Shown piece by piece: positions 7,052 through 13,020 of a stretch of DNA of 13,020 nucleotides. The stretch comes from Lachnospiraceae bacterium (GTDB lineage: Bacteria > Bacillota_A > Clostridia > Lachnospirales > Lachnospiraceae). Every line of letters begins with the position of its first letter. Position 1 is the first letter of the stretch. Location of the stretch: contig JAGOGN010000026.1 of the NCBI GenBank assembly GCA_017996675.1, forward strand, positions 1 to 13,020, given 5' to 3'. The position numbers and the translations under genes were made by a program. The notes under the pieces were generated by a model. The model saw only the letters and a list, made by a program, of their open reading frames with translations. It did no database searches and was not told where the DNA came from.

Positions 7052-8560
7052 TTATGGTGTTGTAGGTGGAGTCGGTACCACTGGCGGAGTCGAAGCTGCT
7101 GCTCGTGCTGCAATTGCTGCATCACTCCAAAATGCCGCTACTTCTTTTACCTTTGCAATATCTTTCGTTGCAATTGCTGCATTAATTGCTGCAACAGCCT
7201 CTGCATTGCTGGATACGATTCCAACTTCATAAACCTCTGAAGATGGCATATAAGTACTCTTATTAATTTCTTCGCGACTAATTTCTTTTCCGTTTTCTGT
7301 TACAATTTTCCATAATTTAGCTTTATAACCTGTATGTGATGACTGAGTTTTCACAACAGTTCCTACTGCCGCTGCCACTCCCTTAATCTGCGCTGCTGGT
7401 GGTTCGGTCGTACTTAATGTTTCACTTAATAAAGTAACTTTACGTGTTGCATTTCTTGTTTCCATTCCGTAGATTTTAAAGGTGATATTTCTGCCAGAAA
7501 TAATTCCTTCAACATAGATTGGAGCTTCTAGTGTATTTTTAATAACTAAATTTTTATAATCGCCTGCAATCGCTGCATCTCTGGATAAATCAACATAAGA
7601 AACCACCATAGAATGTGCAAAACGCTTTTCAATTCCAATTTCTGAGAATAACGAAGCATTATATAAAGTAGTTGAAACCTGACAGATTCCTCCACCAATA
7701 CTATCTACAACCTGTCCATTTTCAAATGCGCCACCTACTGCATAGCCATTCTCAAGTGTAAATGGTCCGCACACTTCATTAACAGACAACGTATCACCTG
7801 GATACAGTAAGGATCCATTGATTTTCTTTGCCCCATTGCCAACATTGATGGCACGATCTGTTGAGGATGTAGTAAAATTCGTCGTAAATTCTCCAAGAAC
7901 ATCTTTTACTTTTTCCAGTTCTTCTCTAGTTCCTCTAGGTCTAACTTCTTTTGTAAGAAGCGTAAGCGTTGCTTCTTTTTGATCCCATCCTTCTTTTACA
8001 AAAGCAACCAACTGTTCCATTGCAGCATCAGTTTCAACTTCGTTTCCGATTTGACCATCTACAATCACAAATTGACGATTTTCTCTTTTTAAGGTACTGT
8101 CAATCGCTTCTAAATTAATTTTATCTTTGTTTTTCTCCAAAAAGGCCTGAAACGTTTCTTTCTTTAATTCAAATGCACATTTAAAATCAATAGATGAATT
8201 TTCAAGATCTTTTAGTGCTTTATATCTCTGAATCAAATTACCACATCTGCCCACATTATAAGCCTGTGTAGCCAGATCCGTATTGGACCAGATCACTCCG
8301 ATCTCTTTCGCAGTCGCTTTAATTTGCTTGCTGTCTGTTTTTAACGTAAATGTAGAATCCAAAACTGCATTAGTGTATTCCGCAATTTTATCCTCTGCTT
8401 CTTTTTCTGTAAGTCCACCAAGTTCAATTCCTTCAACCTTGATGCCTTCCTTTATTTTTTTGTCGTCGCTTGCCCTTGAATAAACATTCGAGCCTAAAAC
8501 AGCTCCAATTATCACACCTGCAAGTACACAAGGAAGTAGTACTTTCGTTCTCTTTCTCAT
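7052..8560 (-). CDS. VanW-family cell-envelope protein with G5-like C-terminal region
   Basis: A 502-residue exported or membrane-anchored protein. Basic residues then a hydrophobic stretch at about 8-24 act as a signal anchor. Residues about 35-225 resemble the putative peptidoglycan-binding repeats found before VanW domains. The VanW domain covers about 232-365, with the core GGGICQVSTTLYNASLF at 289-305. A G5-like segment follows at about 375-448. The protein ends in an alanine-rich stretch (about 452-489) and a Pro/Thr tail at 491-502, likely extended across the cell wall. A role in the cell wall is inferred from domain type; VanW has no proven biochemical activity and this gene gives no evidence of glycopeptide resistance. 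The RBS AAAGGA precedes the ATG. It appears to be the first gene of the long minus-strand unit. Confidence 0.88.
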   Translation of the reverse strand: MRKRTKVLLPCVLAGVIIGAVLGSNVYSRASDDKKIKEGIKVEGIELGGLTEKEAEDKIAEYTNAVLDSTFTLKTDSKQIKATAKEIGVIWSNTDLATQAYNVGRCGNLIQRYKALKDLENSSIDFKCAFELKKETFQAFLEKNKDKINLEAIDSTLKRENRQFVIVDGQIGNEVETDAAMEQLVAFVKEGWDQKEATLTLLTKEVRPRGTREELEKVKDVLGEFTTNFTTSSTDRAINVGNGAKKINGSLLYPGDTLSVNEVCGPFTLENGYAVGGAFENGQVVDSIGGGICQVSTTLYNASLFSEIGIEKRFAHSMVVSYVDLSRDAAIAGDYKNLVIKNTLEAPIYVEGIISGRNITFKIYGMETRNATRKVTLLSETLSTTEPPAAQIKGVAAAVGTVVKTQSSHTGYKAKLWKIVTENGKEISREEINKSTYMPSSEVYEVGIVSSNAEAVAAINAAIATKDIAKVKEVAAFWSDAAIAARAAASTPPVVPTPPTTP

Positions 8561-8625
8561 GGATGCATCCTTTCTAATCTAACCTTTATCTATTATTGCG
8601 TCACGGATTTTAATCACATAGAGTA

Positions 8626-8653
8626 ATTTTAACATATATCCTACTTATTACAA
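8626..8653 (-). promoter_or_regulatory. Candidate promoter for the vanW-family gene
   Basis: An extended -10 element, TGTTAAAAT, has its TAAAAT at 8626-8631. TTGTAA at 8648-8653 is a plausible -35 box at 16-base spacing. Transcription would start near 8619, about 60 bases before the ATG at 8558-8560. The -35 match is moderate and AT-rich DNA gives chance hits. Confidence 0.45.
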
Positions 8654-8669
8654 CAACCTTTAGATAAAT

Positions 8670-8699
8670 TTAACATTCCATTTTCTTTTAATCTATAGT
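8670..8699 (+). promoter_or_regulatory. Candidate plus-strand promoter reading towards the TPR-like gene
   Basis: TTAACA (8670-8675) and TATAGT (8694-8699) each match the sigma-A boxes in five of six positions and are 18 bases apart. A transcript from about 8706 would run through the whole 38-aa gene in antisense before reaching the plus-strand CDS at 8858. No better promoter was seen closer to that start. Confidence 0.35.
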
Positions 8700-8704
8700 A
8701 TTAT

Positions 8705-8821
8705 CTATACAAACGCAGATGCTACTAATGGAATGATCGTTGCTGCAACCAGAATGATTACAATCACTGCTGCAATTCTCTGATTTCTTTTTGCTTTTCT
8801 ATTCTGCTTTGATGTTTTCAT
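8705..8821 (-). CDS. Small single-span membrane protein, 38 aa
   Basis: A short frame in the divergent region, easily missed by gene finders. The ATG at 8819-8821 is preceded by GGAGGG at 8828-8833 with a 6-base spacer, one of the best ribosome binding sites in the window. The product starts MKTSKQNRKAKRNQR, a strongly basic stretch of about 15 residues. Residues 16-38 are almost wholly hydrophobic (IAAVIVIILVAATIIPLVASAFV), enough for one membrane helix, followed by TAG at 8705-8707. The layout suggests a positive-inside N-terminus. Size and layout resemble small Firmicutes membrane proteins of the DUF4044 kind, but I cannot confirm homology. An alternative reading is a cleaved signal peptide with no mature part (VASA resembles a cleavage site), which is less likely. 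It lies 144 bases upstream of vanW. Confidence 0.7.
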   Translation of the reverse strand: MKTSKQNRKAKRNQRIAAVIVIILVAATIIPLVASAFV

Positions 8822-8857
8822 TTCTTTCCCTCCATAACAATACAGAAAGGACACACT

Positions 8858-9475
8858 ATGGCCTTCCCATTTTTAACAGTATTTCTTTTATTTCTTATAT
8901 TTTTAAATGTGAAAAAACATATCGCGGAGAAAAAAGAAAAAGAATCCCGCAATGTATTTTGGGAGAGAGAAGATCTTGCAAACTCTACTCCTAAAAAAGA
9001 TATTTCTTCACTAAATTATATTTTAATTCCTTTAGACGAACTTCCTATTCCTACCAGCGAAGATAGTACCGAAATTCATACCATCTATCAAAAACTGGCA
9101 GATCTGTCAAACCAACAGATTCTCAACCTCACTGGTTATTCAAATACCGATTTAAAGATTACGTATGGATATGGAAATTTGCAGTCTTTGATGAAATTCG
9201 ATCAAAACTTTACTCTTCTTTGTAAACTATTGCATCAGCTAGGAGAGCTCTATCACGAAAATGAATCAGATGCCAAAGCCATACAGTTTCTCGAATTTGC
9301 AGTTTCTTGTCAAAGTGATGTCAGCAAAACCTACCTTCTTCTAGCACAACTTTATACCAAGCGGAATCAACAATATCGGATTCCTGATTTGATTGGTCGC
9401 GCGCAGAATTTAAATTCACTATCCCGAGAAATCATTATACGTCATCTGACCGAATTCGTCCATACTGAAGAATAA
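8858..9475 (+). CDS. Membrane-anchored TPR-like protein of unknown function
   Basis: The only plus-strand gene in the window; 205 residues. The N-terminal FPFLTVFLLFLIFLNV (3-18) is a single hydrophobic anchor, followed by a charged stretch HIAEKKEKESR and an acidic/proline-rich linker to about 72. Residues about 75-195 are helical in character. In particular LLHQLGELYHENESDAKAIQFLEFAV (124-149) followed by TYLLLAQLYTKRNQ (158-171) has the A/G-L-Y spacing of tetratricopeptide repeats, so a cytoplasmic protein-binding role is inferred. AGAAAGGA about seven bases before the ATG is a fair ribosome binding site. Its 3' end runs 41 bases into the end of the opposing exonuclease gene. No named family was recognised. 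Confidence 0.8.
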   Translation: MAFPFLTVFLLFLIFLNVKKHIAEKKEKESRNVFWEREDLANSTPKKDISSLNYILIPLDELPIPTSEDSTEIHTIYQKLADLSNQQILNLTGYSNTDLKITYGYGNLQSLMKFDQNFTLLCKLLHQLGELYHENESDAKAIQFLEFAVSCQSDVSKTYLLLAQLYTKRNQQYRIPDLIGRAQNLNSLSREIIIRHLTEFVHTEE

Positions 9476-10154
9476 TTTTATCAATCATTCTGGATGCTTC
9501 ATTCTTTGTAAGATGAGAAATTTCAAAGCTTTGTGAAAGATGATGATATTGAAGCAATGCCTCAAGTTGTCGCACTTGTGCGGCGGTAATGGGGCCTTGC
9601 TTTTTTACTTTATAAACAATTTCTTTGGGTCTAAAATACTCTGGGTAGGTTTCCCCAAATCTATTTTTTAAATGTGTAAAAATCTGATAAGTCATTTGTG
9701 CATCTTCCATGGCACGGTGACCATGCGAATAAGGTATTTCCAAGTAATCAGCTACAGCAGTAAGCGTTTTTGAAATCTCAGCTGGCAGAAATTTCCGAGC
9801 CAGGTACAAGGTATCCACTCCCCTGACCGTAAGCGTTTCCTTATGATTTACGGCGCATTGCTTTAAAAATGCGATATCTGTGATCATATGATGCCCAACC
9901 AAAGGCCAATCTTTGGAAAAAATCAGAAAATCCTGTACAATCTCCCAATCGCTTCTTGCATCCTTGAGCATTTCATCTTTAATCCCTGTTATAGCGCTGA
10001 TTTCTTCTTTTAATTTCCGATTTGGATTTGCAAACGCTTGAAAAGAATCTACCACTAACCCATTCACTATTTTCACAGCGCCAATTTCTATAATCCGTTC
10101 TTCTTTGGGATCAAGTCCAGTCATCTCTAGATCTAGACAGATATAATCCTTCAT
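9435..10154 (-). CDS. DEDDh 3'-5' exonuclease (DnaQ/PolC-epsilon-like) with C-terminal extension
   Basis: A 239-residue exonuclease of the DnaQ superfamily, which removes nucleotides from DNA or RNA 3' ends. The DEDDh residues are all visible: D8 and E10 in CLDLEMTGLD, D93 in HHMITDIAFL, and H146 with D151 in HGHRAMEDAQM. The exonuclease domain ends near residue 165. About 70 further residues follow, with a PITAAQVRQLEALLQ helix and a LTKNEASRMIDKIILQYGR motif like DUF3072 or other small TKxEAS domains. The ATG at 10152-10154 is chosen over an upstream in-frame ATG at 10205 because AAGGAGA lies at 10162-10168 and the DxE motif then falls at the normal distance. Its ATG overlaps the nth stop (ATGA). 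It may proofread or process repair intermediates; the exact substrate is unknown. Confidence 0.88.
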   Translation of the reverse strand: MKDYICLDLEMTGLDPKEERIIEIGAVKIVNGLVVDSFQAFANPNRKLKEEISAITGIKDEMLKDARSDWEIVQDFLIFSKDWPLVGHHMITDIAFLKQCAVNHKETLTVRGVDTLYLARKFLPAEISKTLTAVADYLEIPYSHGHRAMEDAQMTYQIFTHLKNRFGETYPEYFRPKEIVYKVKKQGPITAAQVRQLEALLQYHHLSQSFEISHLTKNEASRMIDKIILQYGRIRSDDV

Positions 10155-10780
10155 TTGGCATTCTCCTTTGCTTCGCAAATATCCTGTAAAAAGCAAATGG
10201 CACATTTGGGGCTACGAGCTGTACAAATAGTTCTTCCAAAAGAAATTACATGCATATTATATAAAGTCCAGTGATGCTTTGGCAACACATCCTGTAGTTC
10301 GTATTCGATTTTTTCTGGATCATTTGTTTTCGCTAACCCCAGTCTTTTGGAAATTCGCTTCACATGAGTGTCCACGACAATACTTGGCTGTTGATAAATA
10401 TTTCCTAGAATCACATTTGCCGTCTTTCGTCCCACACCTGGTAGTTCAATCAAATCTTCCATTCGGTCTGGAAGTTTGGAACCATACTTCTCGACTAAAA
10501 TTTGCGCACAAAGAATTATATTTTTCGCTTTCGTATGAAAAAAACCCGTTGAATGAATGATTTCTTCTACTCGGGTGAGATTAGCACTTGCTAAATCTTC
10601 CAAACTTGAATATTCCTTAAACAAAACCGGTGTAACTGTATTGACTCTCGCATCGGTACACTGCGCACTTAGCATGACTGCAATCAACAATTGCCATGGC
10701 TTTTCATAATCCAGATAGCAAATGGTATCTGTTCCATATTGTTGATCAAATCGTTGTAAAATCAAATCTACACGCTTCAT
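10151..10780 (-). CDS. nth: Endonuclease III (DNA glycosylase/AP lyase)
   Basis: Base-excision repair enzyme that removes oxidised pyrimidines and cleaves the backbone by beta-elimination. The protein is 209 residues, the usual size. The helix-hairpin-helix LPGVGRKTANV lies at 113-123 with catalytic lysine K119, and the catalytic aspartate is D137 in VVDTHVKR. The [4Fe-4S] cluster cysteines C186, C193, C196 and C202 show the exact C-x6-C-x2-C-x5-C spacing. The ATG at 10778-10780 overlaps the stop of the radical SAM gene (ATGA), with AAAGGA upstream. Its own stop overlaps the exonuclease start. It is thus the middle gene of a translationally coupled trio. Confidence 0.96.
   Translation of the reverse strand: MKRVDLILQRFDQQYGTDTICYLDYEKPWQLLIAVMLSAQCTDARVNTVTPVLFKEYSSLEDLASANLTRVEEIIHSTGFFHTKAKNIILCAQILVEKYGSKLPDRMEDLIELPGVGRKTANVILGNIYQQPSIVVDTHVKRISKRLGLAKTNDPEKIEYELQDVLPKHHWTLYNMHVISFGRTICTARSPKCAICFLQDICEAKENAK
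10162..10168 (-). promoter_or_regulatory. Ribosome binding site deciding the exonuclease start
   Basis: AAGGAGA lies seven bases before the ATG at 10152-10154, inside the last codons of nth. It supports the 239-residue exonuclease over the longer frame from 10205. Confidence 0.85.
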
Positions 10781-12459
10781 TCGCTAATCCTTTCCACCTT
10801 CGCCTGATTTGTCAAAGGATTTCTATGATCATAATCAAAACAAAGAAATTCTCCCTTTTTGATTGGTTCCTTCTCCTCGTCTAATAATCCAAGGTTATAC
10901 TCAAAGAATTCAACATGCATTCTCTTCCCCTTTTCTTTTGGAAGTTTCCATATTTTCTTAGGCTCTTTGAGAAAAAAAGGTCTGGATTTAATTTCCTCTC
11001 TCAAATACAAATCAAAAAGAAGCGTCTCCATGCAAATCTCGTCTTTCTCATTTCCCTGTTCACACCAAAAGTCCCATAAAATCTCATATCGTGCCAGTCG
11101 ATTGTGACTCCTCAAAAAGAGATTATTATTTTCATAGTATTCACCAAGTTTTTCAAAGAAAGAAAAATAATCGCACTCCTTTAGAAGCATCCATTTTAGG
11201 GTTGCTTCAAATTGATGACTGTTATAATAGACTTCCACAATTTCTTCCACTCGTTTCAGTCGCAAAAGTTCTTCATAAGAAATCCAATTTGTGCTTCTTA
11301 CTTCAAATGGCGGTTTTGTTTGATATTTCAATCCATACTGTTTAGCGTTTTCATGCATCCAGGATCCTTTTAATACTTTTAAAAATCCTAACTGGAGCTG
11401 TTCTGGATGAATTTGAAACACCTCATTAAAGGAACGATGAAAGCTTTCATAGTCTTCAAATGGAAGTCCAGCAATCAAATCCAGATGCTGGTGAATATTT
11501 TCTTGTTTACGAATGATTTCTACAAATTGAGCGACTTTTTGAAAGTCCATTTTCCGACGTATTTCTTCCAATGTTTTCGGATTTGTAGTCTGAACACCTA
11601 TTTCAAGCTGAATCTGTCCCGGTCGCATCATTCCAAGTATTTGTAGTTCCTCCGCGGTAAGAATGTCTGCAGCAATTTCAAAATGAAAATTCGTGATACC
11701 ATTATCTTTTTCCTTCAGAAATTTCCAAATCGCGATACTTCGTTCTACCTGACAGTTGAAGGTTCGATCTACAAACTTCACCTGCTTTACTTTTTTTTCA
11801 ATAAAAAAACTCAATTCCTCAAATACTTTATCCAGCGATTTAAATCTTAATTGTTTATCAATGGATGAAAGACAATAGCTACAACGAAAAGGGCATCCTC
11901 TGCTAGATTCGTAATATATAATTTTATTTGCAAATGCAAGATCAAAATCTCCGATTTGATCATATCCAAACGGAATCTGATCCATTTGTACAAAGGAGTT
12001 CGCATGATTTGTTTGAATTTCATTTTTGAATCGGATTGTAATTCCTGCAATATTTTCCAATTCAATCGATTGTTTCACATAATGCTGACAAAGATTTAAG
12101 AAAGTCTCTTCCCCTTCTCCATTCATTACGCCCTTCACGAAAGGATGTGTGGTCAAAAACGCAGTACCGGAAAAGCTAACTTCTGGCCCTCCGACCCAGA
12201 TTTCCACGTTGGGCAGAATGATCTCTAACTCCCGAATGAGGGATTCTATCATCTGAATATTCCAAATGTAACAGGAGAAACACAATACATCTGCTTTTAA
12301 TTTATAGATCTCTTCTAATATCTGATCTTCCATTTGATTAATGGTATATTCTGCAATCGCAATATGATCTTGATATTTATCTGCATACGACTTTAAATTC
12401 AACAGTGCCAGATTTGTATGGATATACTTTGCATTTACGCCAATCAATGCTATTTTCAT
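10777..12459 (-). CDS. B12-binding-type radical SAM protein with DUF4080-like C-terminus
   Basis: A 560-residue protein. Residues about 1-150 look like a cobalamin-binding Rossmann-type domain (MKIALIGVNAKYIHTNLALL, later EIWVGGPEVS at 86-95 and GEGEETF at 114-120). They lack the classical DxHxxG motif, so base-off B12 binding is not assured. The radical SAM core follows with C189-x3-C193-x2-C196 (GCPFRCSYC), which should hold the [4Fe-4S] cluster that cleaves S-adenosylmethionine, and a GVQTTN segment. The C-terminal part from about 385 resembles DUF4080, often attached to such proteins. No reaction is established for this subgroup; a methyl transfer or other radical modification is inferred only from fold. 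AGAGG precedes the ATG at 12457-12459. It heads a coupled run with nth and the exonuclease. Confidence 0.88.
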   Translation of the reverse strand: MKIALIGVNAKYIHTNLALLNLKSYADKYQDHIAIAEYTINQMEDQILEEIYKLKADVLCFSCYIWNIQMIESLIRELEIILPNVEIWVGGPEVSFSGTAFLTTHPFVKGVMNGEGEETFLNLCQHYVKQSIELENIAGITIRFKNEIQTNHANSFVQMDQIPFGYDQIGDFDLAFANKIIYYESSRGCPFRCSYCLSSIDKQLRFKSLDKVFEELSFFIEKKVKQVKFVDRTFNCQVERSIAIWKFLKEKDNGITNFHFEIAADILTAEELQILGMMRPGQIQLEIGVQTTNPKTLEEIRRKMDFQKVAQFVEIIRKQENIHQHLDLIAGLPFEDYESFHRSFNEVFQIHPEQLQLGFLKVLKGSWMHENAKQYGLKYQTKPPFEVRSTNWISYEELLRLKRVEEIVEVYYNSHQFEATLKWMLLKECDYFSFFEKLGEYYENNNLFLRSHNRLARYEILWDFWCEQGNEKDEICMETLLFDLYLREEIKSRPFFLKEPKKIWKLPKEKGKRMHVEFFEYNLGLLDEEKEPIKKGEFLCFDYDHRNPLTNQAKVERISE

Positions 12460-12489
12460 TCGATTGCCTCTTTCTATTTCGTAAATTTG

Positions 12490-12516
12490 AAAAGACCGCC
12501 ATCGCTGGCGGACTCT
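12490..12516 (-). terminator. Intrinsic terminator after the HD-GYP gene
   Basis: The perfect 6-bp GC-rich stem CCGCCA/TGGCGG (12506-12511 with 12496-12501) has a GCGA tetraloop and is followed on the minus strand by TCTTTT. It starts directly after the HD-GYP stop codon at 12517. In the other direction the trailing T run is short (CTCTTT), so it is mainly a minus-strand terminator. Confidence 0.88.
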
Positions 12517-13020
12517 TTACATAATCATTCGCTTAATGGTAATACATCGCGCTGCTACATCATCTCTTAAATTCACAGAACTGCCATTACTCAATAATTT
12601 AATACGTGGTCGAAGAACAAAATCGCTATAGTTTTCAACTACAATTGCGTGCTGTCCTGTTGATAATTCGACCTGACATCCAATTGGATAAACAGCTACT
12701 TTCTTTAGAAAAACACTTAGCACGCCTGGGTCAAACTCGACACCATTCATGGCCATCAAATATTCTACAGCATCCGCTGGTGGCTGTGCCTCATGATACG
12801 GTCTTTTTGAAGTCAACGCATCGTATACATCGACTAATTTGATGATTCTTCCAAACAATGGAATATCTTCTTCCTTCGTTCCAAGTGGATAGCCGGTTCC
12901 ATCATACCATTCATGATGCTCCAACACCCCCCCATATACGAAAGCAGAAAAAGTATAGTGTTCTTTTAAGAAATCGCATCCCTGTCTGGGATGTTCCTGA
13001 ATCACTTTACGTTCTTCAAA
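12517..13020 (-). CDS. HD-GYP domain protein, C-terminal part (partial)
   Basis: The 3' 167 codons of a gene whose start lies beyond the right edge; the frame is open to base 13020. It contains the later half of an HD-GYP domain: a QEHPRQG segment, the HHEWYDGTGYP motif with two metal-binding histidines, and RIIKLVDVYDALTSKRPY, the expected aspartate-containing helix. HD-GYP proteins hydrolyse cyclic di-GMP or related cyclic dinucleotides, often with an N-terminal sensor or receiver domain, which is out of view here. The first HD motif is also beyond the edge. A C-terminal region of about 70 residues (VAVYPIGCQVELSTGQHA onwards) follows the catalytic domain. Transcription ends at the terminator just downstream. 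Confidence 0.9.
   Translation of the reverse strand, partial: FEERKVIQEHPRQGCDFLKEHYTFSAFVYGGVLEHHEWYDGTGYPLGTKEEDIPLFGRIIKLVDVYDALTSKRPYHEAQPPADAVEYLMAMNGVEFDPGVLSVFLKKVAVYPIGCQVELSTGQHAIVVENYSDFVLRPRIKLLSNGSSVNLRDDVAARCITIKRMIM

Noticed and set aside
7023..7240. Repeat-like Ala/Gly-rich plus-strand peptides
   Set aside because: They are the shadow of the alanine-rich C-terminus of the VanW-family protein.
7052..8560. Vancomycin resistance gene
   Set aside because: VanW-family domains are common in ordinary clostridial envelope proteins; no vanHAX, vanRS or D-Ala ligase genes are present.
8791..8994. Plus-strand open frame overlapping the start of the TPR-like gene
   Set aside because: It is out of frame with the better gene at 8858, covers the 38-aa gene's ribosome binding site in antisense and has no domain features.
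10155..10205. Longer N-terminus for the exonuclease starting at 10205
   Set aside because: The extra residues lie inside nth, have no good ribosome binding site and place the DxE motif too far from the start.
1..13020. CRISPR array, tRNA, rRNA, insertion sequence, prophage or toxin-antitoxin system
   Set aside because: No repeat-spacer pattern, cloverleaf, transposase motif, inverted terminal repeats or phage genes were seen; base composition looks even across the window.

Overview
The window looks like chromosomal DNA of a low-GC Gram-positive anaerobe of the Clostridia, most likely a Lachnospiraceae member. The evidence is strong AGGAGG-type ribosome binding sites throughout, the truA-rplM-rpsI block next to an ECF transporter core (as in Firmicutes ribosomal regions), a VanW/G5-type envelope protein, a DUF4080-type radical SAM protein and an HD-GYP domain protein. 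Genus assignment is not possible by eye.

Left part, 1-8560, all minus strand. Reading in the direction of transcription: VanW-family envelope protein, an AIR-synthase-fold protein of unknown function, a class I/II PLP aminotransferase, trmL, ecfA1, ecfA2, ecfT, truA, rplM and rpsI. Gaps are 9-32 bases or the genes overlap, with no terminator seen, so this is probably one long read-through unit. It has a candidate promoter in front of vanW. A second promoter, with perfect consensus boxes, starts 6 bases past the truA stop codon and drives rplM-rpsI through a leader of about 130 nt. The leader contains a hairpin that may be an autoregulatory L13-type element. EcfA1-EcfA2-EcfT form the shared energising module of a group II ECF vitamin transporter. 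No substrate-binding S component is present, so S subunits must be encoded elsewhere.

Middle, 8561-9475: a divergent region. A 38-residue single-span membrane protein (minus strand, 8705-8821, perfect Shine-Dalgarno) sits between vanW and the only plus-strand gene, a membrane-anchored TPR-like protein of unknown function. The plus-strand gene ends inside the 3' end of the next minus-strand gene, a 41-base tail-to-tail overlap.

Right part, 9435-13020, minus strand. A B12-binding-type radical SAM protein with a DUF4080-like C-terminus, endonuclease III (nth) and a DEDDh 3'-5' exonuclease form a tight cassette joined by two ATGA stop/start overlaps. Upstream is the C-terminal part of an HD-GYP domain protein, cut by the window edge and closed by a clear intrinsic terminator at about 12490-12516.

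Most of the window is housekeeping. The parts least explained by known biology are the radical SAM-nth-exonuclease coupling, the AIRS-like protein that lacks the HypE cysteine tail, the 38-aa membrane protein with a possible antisense transcript, and the plus-strand TPR protein. No CRISPR array, tRNA, rRNA, insertion sequence or prophage gene was seen.
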